47,596 nucleotides of DNA from a virus, in the IMG/VR virus record IMGVR_UViG_3300022682_000034, positions 1 to 47,596 of that record. One strand, 5' to 3'. The notes under the pieces were generated by a model. That model had not been told where the DNA came from, made no database searches, and saw nothing but the letters and a program-made list of their open reading frames with translations. Of this stretch, positions 41,713 to 47,596 are shown in pieces (position 1 is the first letter of the stretch; the number at the start of each line of letters is the position of its first letter). Both the position numbers and the translations under genes were made by a program.

Positions 41713-42384
41713 TTACAGGTCTTCGACCCTGATCCTGGGGCTATCGGGCGAGTAGTCGGCAGGGTATGCCGCCTCTTTGATAGCTGGCACGAGGTTTGCA
41801 ACTATATCACGCGCGCTTGAAATACAACTCCTTATAATAGGGTGAGCCTTGTCGCTCGTCCGGAGCCCGAAAATGTGCAACCATTCGCGCAGGTCCGCAC
41901 TGATAGCGATTCTCGTCTTGACGCCGATCGGCAAAACAGACCGGGCGATCTCGGGCGACACACCGAGCAACCGGAGTCCACGATAACTCGCCTCGGCGCG
42001 CTCCATCGCCACTGCCCACACCTCATATTCTGGCGTGCCGGGCTCGATGCCAGGTTGCTCGATTACCGTGATCTCGCCCCCATGTTTCCCGGCGACGAGG
42101 TCCACATATCGTGTTGACTCTTGCGCATATGTCGCCGCGCGATGCCTAACGAGCTCGTGAGACATGCCCCGATCGCACTCGAAAACGGCAGTGCACTGAA
42201 CAAATTCGAGCATTGATAGATGCCCACGGCGAATCAGGCTCTTGACAAACTTCCCCGAGTCGGCGCCCGCTGCCTCGCTCCGGTAGCATATCCTAGCATA
42301 GTGCTCAATCGCCTCGGCAGCAGTCCCGAATCCGTCGGGCACCGACAACCGGACGTCAACGACTCTCGGTTTTTGTGTCTTCAT
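41713..42384 (-). CDS. thyX: FAD-dependent thymidylate synthase
   Basis: A 223-residue protein with the ThyX signature RHRAATYAQESTRY at residues 80-93. The family makes dTMP from dUMP with methylene-tetrahydrofolate and reduced FAD, as a homotetramer. A further conserved region lies at LPIGVKTRIAISADLREWLH (about 151-170). AAAGGA precedes the ATG. The first 29 bases overlap the upstream gene in another frame. It works with the nucleotide kinase to raise dTTP supply. Confidence 0.93.
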   Translation of the reverse strand: MKTQKPRVVDVRLSVPDGFGTAAEAIEHYARICYRSEAAGADSGKFVKSLIRRGHLSMLEFVQCTAVFECDRGMSHELVRHRAATYAQESTRYVDLVAGKHGGEITVIEQPGIEPGTPEYEVWAVAMERAEASYRGLRLLGVSPEIARSVLPIGVKTRIAISADLREWLHIFGLRTSDKAHPIIRSCISSARDIVANLVPAIKEAAYPADYSPDSPRIRVEDL

Positions 42385-42715
42385 TTGCAGTCCTTTCGAT
42401 TTGCTCTTGGATCACTTTTTCGTCTTTATCAAGCGCCTCGCGGATGTCGTCGGGCAAAATGGTGTCCCCAGTTGTCAGCTCTCGAGCTTGACGAAACATC
42501 GTGAGTAGCCCTTCACCGAAAAGTGGCGTCATAGCCGAATAGAAAAGGATATTCACAATCTCATTTCGGATCCCACGGTAAATTTGGATGTTCTGGTCAC
42601 TGAACCCGGATACCTCCTCAATGTTCGGATCCTGATACTTAGCTTCCAGTTTCATTTCCATTTCTTCTAGGTCCTTACAGTTTTGTTTGTCTAAATACTC
42701 TACGGGGCTTGTCAT
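42356..42715 (-). CDS. Hypothetical helical protein (119 residues)
   Basis: Starts MTSPVEYLDKQNCKDLEEME. Likely coiled coil near the start and a charged C-terminal helix. GGAAGGTGAACA precedes the ATG. Its 3' end overlaps thyX by 29 bases. The family is not recognised. Confidence 0.6.
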   Translation of the reverse strand: MTSPVEYLDKQNCKDLEEMEMKLEAKYQDPNIEEVSGFSDQNIQIYRGIRNEIVNILFYSAMTPLFGEGLLTMFRQARELTTGDTILPDDIREALDKDEKVIQEQIERTANEDTKTESR

Positions 42716-42731
42716 TGTTCACCTTCCTTTT

Positions 42732-43013
42732 TCATCTCTCGTCTCTAAGCTCAAGCAGATTATTGACATCGTCCTCCGCACTGGATAATACAAAGTCTAT
42801 ATATCTATCCAATTCCGCTTTCGCCTCCAATGGCTCCATTTTCCCATTTTTCGATGGCAGGTCGTCCGCGATTCTTTGGAGCTCGTCTTGCGCGGCTTTA
42901 AAGCCTAGTGCCAACAATAGTGGATTTTCGCGCGCCAACACCCCAAAAAGCGTGTTGACGATCGCCGTCAAGGCGTAGCCGTTCGTGTTCATGATACTTT
43001 TCATCCCATACAT
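42732..43013 (-). CDS. Hypothetical helical protein (93 residues)
   Basis: Starts MYGMKSIMNTNGYALTAIVN. A hydrophobic segment at residues 12-38 and a charged C-terminal helix. Preceded by GGAAGGTGAACA, the same leader as the next gene. Overlaps the upstream gene by 13 bases. Function unknown. Confidence 0.58.
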   Translation of the reverse strand: MYGMKSIMNTNGYALTAIVNTLFGVLARENPLLLALGFKAAQDELQRIADDLPSKNGKMEPLEAKAELDRYIDFVLSSAEDDVNNLLELRDER

Positions 43014-43384
43014 TGTTCACCTTCCTTTTTGAAAACTCCGTTGAAGACTTCTATCAATCTTTCTCTGCAATATTGCGGTTTTGAGTACTCAAGATACAGG
43101 TACGGATTCAAAAAGATCCGAGCTTTACAGTAGAAATTGTCTCCATAGAAAGCAAAAACACCCCTCGTCCCTTTCCTACCAATCTCTATATCTATGTAGT
43201 CCCGCGGGTGTTTGTACTCTAAAATTACAGCCTCAGCCTTCATGTCACTTTCGTCCACCCACCTGACGATCTCATCGGCCAATCTGCGGCCTTCGGCAAT
43301 GTTGGCACACTTTCGCAAATCTTCGACAATCCCGAGGCATGTCACCTCAATGTTGTCGACAATCTTTTCGATGTTCACATTCAT
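43001..43384 (-). CDS. Hypothetical protein (127 residues)
   Basis: ATG 43384 (MNVNIEKIVDNIEV) is chosen for GAAAGGG 9 bases upstream; a GTG at 43393 is the alternative. Mixed fold with Cys residues (CLGIVEDLRKCAN, NFYCKARIF). It follows the primase-helicase gene directly. The family is not recognised. Confidence 0.57.
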   Translation of the reverse strand: MNVNIEKIVDNIEVTCLGIVEDLRKCANIAEGRRLADEIVRWVDESDMKAEAVILEYKHPRDYIDIEIGRKGTRGVFAFYGDNFYCKARIFLNPYLYLEYSKPQYCRERLIEVFNGVFKKEGEQCMG

Positions 43385-43389
43385 TTTAT

Positions 43390-45921
43390 TCACCCTTTCA
43401 TTTCGTCTTCAAATTCAATCCCCTTGATACTCTCAATTCCCTTCACACTGCGATAGTCGATCTCAATCCCAGCTTGTCCGAGGAGCTCACGGAACCTCCG
43501 AAATGCCTCCGGGTATCGCTCTCCACAGCGTGCACAAAATTGCACGTAATCAGAGTACAGCTCAGCAGAGGGGCTCTTTTTGCCTTCCACCGTTTTGCAC
43601 CCAAATTCCAAAAAGGCGGCGACGTTGTTCGTCTCACGAAAAAACTTCGATTTCTCCTCTTGAAGATAGGGGGGTGGGTCAAAATGGCCCCTGGCTCTCA
43701 TGCGCCGCAACCCGTCAAGAGCGTGGTTCAGAATCCCAGGCATTTCGTCCGATTTCGCGATCTGAGGAAGCTCGGATTTCCGGTGCGGGGTGAGGTCCGT
43801 CAAAAACGGCAGGACATCCATCCGACGCTTGAGACCCTTCGACAAATCGCGAATGATCGGCATACCATTTGTCAACAAAAGTGGCGTTACGTTGCACCGG
43901 ATGTTATACGTCGGTTTGTTCTTCGGGTTGATCTCGATCTGTTTCGTCTCGCTGTACTTTTTGAGCAATCCGTCAGAGAGACGGGCGTCGGATTGCATGT
44001 CGTCGTCAATCAGCAAAAGCTTGCCCTCAAGGCTCGCGCTCGCGTGATTGTTTCCACCGTTCCCGAACTCGTGGATTTTAGCAGGCAAAACGCCGTCTTG
44101 CCCGATGAGCCTAGCAAGGAAATCCGCAATGGTCGTCTTTCCATTATACCCACTCCCGTACCAAAACATGATCAACGGGATGTCCTTCGTTGGTTGCATC
44201 GCGTAGCCGATGAGCTCCCAAAAATGTCGAATCACGGCGTCGAGTTGCTCCAGTGGTATGTGTGCAAAAACTTGCCATAGCATGGTAGAAAATGCAGGAC
44301 AATCAACCCCGGGCGAGTACTCCACAGGAATCTGAGTCGTGAGATAATCCGCCGGGTTGTGCGGCTTGATCTCATGCTCACCCGTTTTTTGGTCAATGTG
44401 TATCGTCCCGTTTTTCAGATTGATTAGACACTTACTTTCGTCTTTGTAGTACAACTCCTGTGACGTAGTGTAGACTTCTGAACGTATGAGCGCCTCGGTT
44501 TTTGACACCGCGCTAGACCGCTCGATTGTGTCAATGCCGTGCGCCTTTAATGTCTTGTTCAGCGCCACAAGCGAAAGGCTCCTAACGTGCTCCTCACCAA
44601 CTTTTGACCACTGGCCGGCTGTATAAATGTAATACTGCCCGTTTGGCGCTCTTGTGATGTAACGCCCTGTGTCCCGAAGTGCTGTGACAGTAAGATCGGC
44701 GGCCTCTTGTATAATTGCCGCGACCGGCGGTTTTTTGTCTTTCTCTTTTTTGGACTTTTTGACCTCGCGCCGCTGCTCATTAAAAATCGGGTCGATTTGG
44801 CGTTGTGGTATCCCGAGATCGGTAGCGAGCTGCTTTTTCATTCTGGCTTCGAACGTCACATCCCCGAGCTCGACGATATCCCGCACAATCGACTCAACCT
44901 CGTATCCCGGGGCGCCAGGTGATACGTGGTCAATCTTTTGTTCGATCTCAGAAAACTGAGCCGCAGCCATTTTGTGCCGAACACGAGCGGCGGCCAATCG
45001 GCCCGGCTCGCCTCCGAGCGTCTCGGCGTCGTGCAGCAGGGTGCCCACCGTCGCTGGGTGCGGGTGCGGGCTGTCGAACGTCGGCCAACGGCGGCGCACC
45101 TCACGCTCGGCATCGGCCGCATAGCGCGGATCCCGAGCGCTCCACTCGATTGCAAGCTCGAGACCATCGCCCCCCGTCGCGTGATGTATCGCCGCGAGCC
45201 GTCGAATCCACATGTCATAGTCTGACAGTTCTGCCGGGTCGATGGTCGCCAGGAGCCCGGCACACTCGTTTATGGTCAATGCGCCTATCTGAGCGGCTGT
45301 GGAATCGCTGTAAACGGTTGACCATTGGTTACCCCCTTGCTTGGGGCTTGCGGCGGCTCTAGGGGCCATTTGAGGCGATCTGAGAAGGGTTATCAGTTTT
45401 TCCGGCGCGGGGCTCGGCGCACTCGGCCACGTGGAGCTGGGCACTGGCCAGTACTTGAGGCCGCTCGGGTGCGTCGATCCGGCAATCACGACCTGCGAGG
45501 CCCCAGTTTTCGCGTCGATCCCAGTGTATCGCGGGTCAATTGAGGACATCGGGCCGTTTTTGATTTCGGCCTCGGCTGGCCGGGAGAAATACCAATGCTC
45601 TCCACCACCACCAGTGGCCACGACGGGAGTCGTCTCGAGTAGCTCGTATCGCGTGATGCCCATGAGCTCTAGGAGGGCGTTGGCGCCATCCTGGCCGCCG
45701 TTGCGAGGGTCGACATCAATCACGAGGTGGTCAGGCCCTACGCACCAGCCAAGATTGCGGCCCGCACGCGACCACGCGTCGGCGTCGTCGTAGGGCACCG
45801 GTGTGTGTTGCCAGCCCCTATCGAGGGGGCGTTTGCCAGCATCGTGGCCGGTCGCCGCGATGCGGATTAAGTGGAGGTTGTGGGTTTGATAATAGTTGAC
45901 AAATGCGGACGGCTCGTCCAT
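43390..45921 (-). CDS. Prim-pol / D5-like primase-helicase
   Basis: An 843-residue replication protein. ATG 45921 is chosen for AAAGGAG 8 bases upstream; an in-frame ATG at 45987 has a weaker GGGG. The N-terminal region (about 10-200) is a bifunctional primase-polymerase with VIDVDPRNGG (about 62-72). A middle helical region precedes a D5-type helicase domain: Walker A YGSGYNGKTT (about 584-594), Walker B LLLIDDDM (about 623). It would unwind DNA and prime replication. It is the first gene of the minus-strand block. Confidence 0.88.
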   Translation of the reverse strand: MDEPSAFVNYYQTHNLHLIRIAATGHDAGKRPLDRGWQHTPVPYDDADAWSRAGRNLGWCVGPDHLVIDVDPRNGGQDGANALLELMGITRYELLETTPVVATGGGGEHWYFSRPAEAEIKNGPMSSIDPRYTGIDAKTGASQVVIAGSTHPSGLKYWPVPSSTWPSAPSPAPEKLITLLRSPQMAPRAAASPKQGGNQWSTVYSDSTAAQIGALTINECAGLLATIDPAELSDYDMWIRRLAAIHHATGGDGLELAIEWSARDPRYAADAEREVRRRWPTFDSPHPHPATVGTLLHDAETLGGEPGRLAAARVRHKMAAAQFSEIEQKIDHVSPGAPGYEVESIVRDIVELGDVTFEARMKKQLATDLGIPQRQIDPIFNEQRREVKKSKKEKDKKPPVAAIIQEAADLTVTALRDTGRYITRAPNGQYYIYTAGQWSKVGEEHVRSLSLVALNKTLKAHGIDTIERSSAVSKTEALIRSEVYTTSQELYYKDESKCLINLKNGTIHIDQKTGEHEIKPHNPADYLTTQIPVEYSPGVDCPAFSTMLWQVFAHIPLEQLDAVIRHFWELIGYAMQPTKDIPLIMFWYGSGYNGKTTIADFLARLIGQDGVLPAKIHEFGNGGNNHASASLEGKLLLIDDDMQSDARLSDGLLKKYSETKQIEINPKNKPTYNIRCNVTPLLLTNGMPIIRDLSKGLKRRMDVLPFLTDLTPHRKSELPQIAKSDEMPGILNHALDGLRRMRARGHFDPPPYLQEEKSKFFRETNNVAAFLEFGCKTVEGKKSPSAELYSDYVQFCARCGERYPEAFRRFRELLGQAGIEIDYRSVKGIESIKGIEFEDEMKG

Positions 45922-45999
45922 GCTATTCGCTCCTTTCGAACTCGTTTTTGCTCTCTGTGGGCGGTGCGGTCGGGAGGTCACATTCATTGTTCCCCAGGC

Positions 46000-46029
46000 A
46001 AAAGGGCGGCTCTAGCGGGCCGCCCTTTT
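46000..46029. terminator. Bidirectional Rho-independent terminator or attenuator
   Basis: AAAAGGGCGGC (46000-46010), 8-base loop, GCCGCCCTTTT (46019-46029): a perfect 11-base stem with T4 on the plus strand and T4 on the minus strand. It lies 78 bases before the primase-helicase ATG, so minus-strand transcripts from the intergenic region would pass through it. This suggests attenuation or anti-termination control. Confidence 0.75.
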
Positions 46030-46237
46030 CCATTTGGCACGTAGCCGCAGGGTTTCCCTCCGACCACACCACACACAAAAAGAGCACGTTTTCAGCTATC
46101 CTTGGGATAGACCGCGAACCATAGCACCCGGCCCGCGAACCGTCCAGAAGATAAAAAAATTACACTGCCTGTGTAGGCCAGGTTTTTGGCCCCACGCCCC
46201 GGGGCCAGCACCGCGGGAGCGGCCCCTAGAATCCTTT

Positions 46238-46563
46238 CGCAAAATTTGCGAATTCGATATCCTGAGAGTAGTAATTTGATTTATACCATATTTTGATGCT
46301 TTGGGGTTTCCAGCTATAGCTTCCCATATCGCTTTTTGTGTGCCAGTTTTATCCTACATGCCTTTTATGTAATAATAATCAGGCGTTATACAACGCGAGG
46401 CAAGTTTTATCAATATTCTAATGTAGGATATATACATACAATACTGGCGCACAAAACGCAATATAGAGAGCTAATAGCTGGAGAGTGGCGTACAGACCGC
46501 GCTCGCAAATTTTGCGACAGACCCGATATTTTACCGATTGATGCCCTTCTCGCAAAATTTGCG
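46238..46563. repeat. Repeated CGCAAAATTTGCG palindromes (iteron or operator-like)
   Basis: Three copies: CGCAAAATTTGCG at 46238-46250 and 46551-46563 (both followed by AATTC), and the reverse-complement CGCAAATTTTGCG at 46504-46516. Related partial copies with AAATTTTG occur at 47471-47498 near the other end. Each is a near-perfect palindrome centred on A or T. They could bind a replication initiator or repressor. Confidence 0.65.
46351..46429. repeat. Nested inverted repeat
   Basis: ATCCTACAT (46351-46359) pairs perfectly with ATGTAGGAT (46421-46429) across 61 bases. Within the loop GCGTT-ATAC-AACGC (46383-46396) is another inverted repeat. AGTTTTATC occurs as a direct repeat at 46345 and about 46403. 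Confidence 0.55.
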
Positions 46564-46656
46564 AATTCTGCAATTTGGCCGTTTTTGCGCCTCCCGGCGC
46601 GTGCTTTTTCGGGGGTGATGGGGATCGTGTGTTATGGTGTGATAGGAGGTGCCCAA

Positions 46657-47394
46657 ATGGCAGGGAGATATTTTACCGCCGATGTCGTCGAGATGAAACG
46701 GCTCGGTCGTCAGCTCAAGCGCGGCGGTGCCCGTATGGCAAAATATGCCATGAGTGAGTTTCTGAATTCGCTCGTGTTCCGGATGAGGAGGCATTACATC
46801 ACGTACATGCCCACGGTGATGACCGTGAGAAACCAGGCGTTCATGCGCAAATCATTTCGCGCGTCTCGTGCGCGCCCGTCGATGTTGTCCGCGAGTGTGT
46901 ATAGCCAGGCCCTCGACCGCTCGAGTGGCTGGACGGAGCAACAGAGGGGCACCAAGGCCGATCGGCACGTGGCCACCCTCCGGGCTAGGGGTGGTAATAG
47001 GCAGCGTTCTATGCGCCGTGGGGCGCGTCTGAGGGCAGGCAGGATCCTGCATATCAACCGTACGCCTGGTGGCAGTAAGCGCCAGAAGTTCGCTCGGCTC
47101 GTCAAGGGGGCGCGCATGAAGGGCCGGGGCACTGTGTTCATCGCCGGAGGTGTGCCCGTCAAGAATGGGCTGTTGCCCTGGGGATTGTGGCAGGTTGGCA
47201 ACCTATCGAAGGGCAACCCCGATCATCCCGAATACCGCAAGATCCATATGCTACAGCGGTTCAACGACCCACCGGGACAACAGCCGAGGCGCATGGATTG
47301 GGCAGGCAAGGGCGCCGAGTATGGTCTAAAAAAAGAGGATCTGCCCAGCATGTGGAACCAGGCATTCAACAAGATGTGGAGCCAATCAAGGTAA
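46657..47394 (+). CDS. Putative virion morphogenesis / minor tail protein (GpZ-like)
   Basis: A 245-residue very basic protein. ATG 46657 has AGGAGG at 46644-46649; the longer in-frame start at 46336 has none. Residues of about 20-95 (AMSEFLNSLVFRMRRHYITY, then RKSFRASRARPSMLSASVYS) resemble phage proteins of the 'virion morphogenesis' or GpZ type, where a helix is followed by a T-L-x-S-hydrophobic segment and short strands. The Arg-rich middle may bind DNA. It is the first plus-strand gene after the intergenic region, upstream of terminase on the circle. Confidence 0.5.
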   Translation: MAGRYFTADVVEMKRLGRQLKRGGARMAKYAMSEFLNSLVFRMRRHYITYMPTVMTVRNQAFMRKSFRASRARPSMLSASVYSQALDRSSGWTEQQRGTKADRHVATLRARGGNRQRSMRRGARLRAGRILHINRTPGGSKRQKFARLVKGARMKGRGTVFIAGGVPVKNGLLPWGLWQVGNLSKGNPDHPEYRKIHMLQRFNDPPGQQPRRMDWAGKGAEYGLKKEDLPSMWNQAFNKMWSQSR

Positions 47395-47596
47395 TAAAAT
47401 GAATACTTGAAAGTTTTTTATTGGTATCCTCATACCCGGCCCCGTCTTGTTGTCTTCCCCAAGAATTCTTCGCAAATTTTGAGGATCACAAATTTTGCAT
47501 AAAGGTCTCACCTTGTCCTACCTATCACACATGGTATGCAAAGATAAGGTACTGTGGCACCCCCTACCCCTATACGTCGGGCGTTTTGTCCCGGCG
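47395..47596. other. Intergenic end region before the terminase (packaging-site candidate)
   Basis: No gene is seen. It contains two AAATTTTG-type half-sites (47471-47481, 47489-47498), AAGAATTCTT (47461-47470), an AT-rich T run after the morphogenesis gene, and the 15-base terminal repeat at its end. Joined to bases 1-124, this is about 325 bases of non-coding DNA directly before the small terminase gene, the usual place of cos. Confidence 0.5.
47582..47596. repeat. Terminal direct repeat (right copy)
   Basis: Identical to bases 1-15. Preceded by GG, making GGGCG...CGCCC symmetry across the joined ends. Confidence 0.8.

Larger units (their letters stand above)
46030..46656. other. Non-coding intergenic region, AT-rich with repeats
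   Basis: No gene is supported in this divergent region between the primase-helicase and the late genes. It holds an inverted repeat TACAC-N5-GTGTA (46161-46175), three AAATTT palindromes, and a long palindromic segment (46351-46429). The AT-rich stretch at 46260-46440 would unwind easily. It may be an origin of replication and/or early control region. No promoter was convincing. Confidence 0.5.

Noticed and set aside
45922-45987. Upstream in-frame start of the primase-helicase
   Set aside because: It has a GGGG-like site and cannot be excluded, but AAAGGAG at the right distance from ATG 45921 and the usual prim-pol N-terminus favour the shorter form.
46336-46656. N-terminal extension of the gene at 46657
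   Set aside because: The extension covers the AAATTT palindromes and AT-rich repeats and has no ribosome-binding site, while ATG 46657 has a perfect AGGAGG.
1-47596. tRNA genes, CRISPR arrays or insertion sequences
   Set aside because: None were recognised by reading: no cloverleaf with a conserved T-arm, no regularly spaced repeats with spacers, and no transposase.

Overview
The window reads as one essentially complete genome of a tailed phage with a contractile tail (myovirus), about 47.6 kb long. The first 15 bases recur as the last 15, so the sequence closes on itself next to the terminase genes. No integrase, CI-like repressor, tRNA gene, CRISPR array or insertion sequence was seen, so nothing here supports lysogeny. 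The host is not identified. A lipoprotein with an Asp/Thr-rich linker after its lipobox, a secreted lytic transglycosylase and spanin-like proteins point to a Gram-negative host. That linker style is common in deltaproteobacterial lineages such as Myxococcota and Bradymonadota, but this is only a hint.

Layout: two opposed blocks meet at about 26.17 kb, where the convergent genes overlap by 8 bases. The plus-strand block (46657 to the end, then 125-26176) holds virion genes. It starts with a lambda-style head module: GpA-type terminase, lambda-type portal, S49 protease with a nested scaffold gene, gpD-like decoration protein with an extra domain, gpE-like capsid protein and FII-like joiner. 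A Mu-style tail follows: sheath, tube, frameshifted chaperone, tape measure, gpN-like protein, LysM-hub fusion, gp45-like spike, gp46, gp47, then gp48 fused to a giant adhesin, a collar-type fibre and a holin-like protein.

The minus-strand block (45921 down to 26169) carries replication, nucleotide, lysis and accessory genes. Its core replication set is a prim-pol/D5-type helicase, ThyX, two clamp-like paralogues, a DUF2800 nuclease-like protein, a DUF2815 ssDNA-binding protein, a family A DNA polymerase, a VRR-NUC nuclease, an SNF2-type helicase and a P-loop nucleotide kinase. A lysis cassette lies at 29893-31119. Four sigma70-like promoters were found on this strand. Many genes overlap by ATGA or GTGA, which suggests translational coupling.

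The most unusual part is 36590-40183. Three tandem paralogues resembling the Ala-rich 'putative immunity protein' (Imm5-like) family lie next to a small protein with the His-Gly/Ala-Cys pattern of clan CD (caspase-like) cysteine peptidases, followed by two duplicated sliding-clamp-like genes. Other notable items are a strongly structured leader in front of the DNA polymerase gene, a gene broken at an A8 tract, a truncated Dam-like protein, and a 735-base intergenic region with repeated AAATTT palindromes that could be an origin or operator region.
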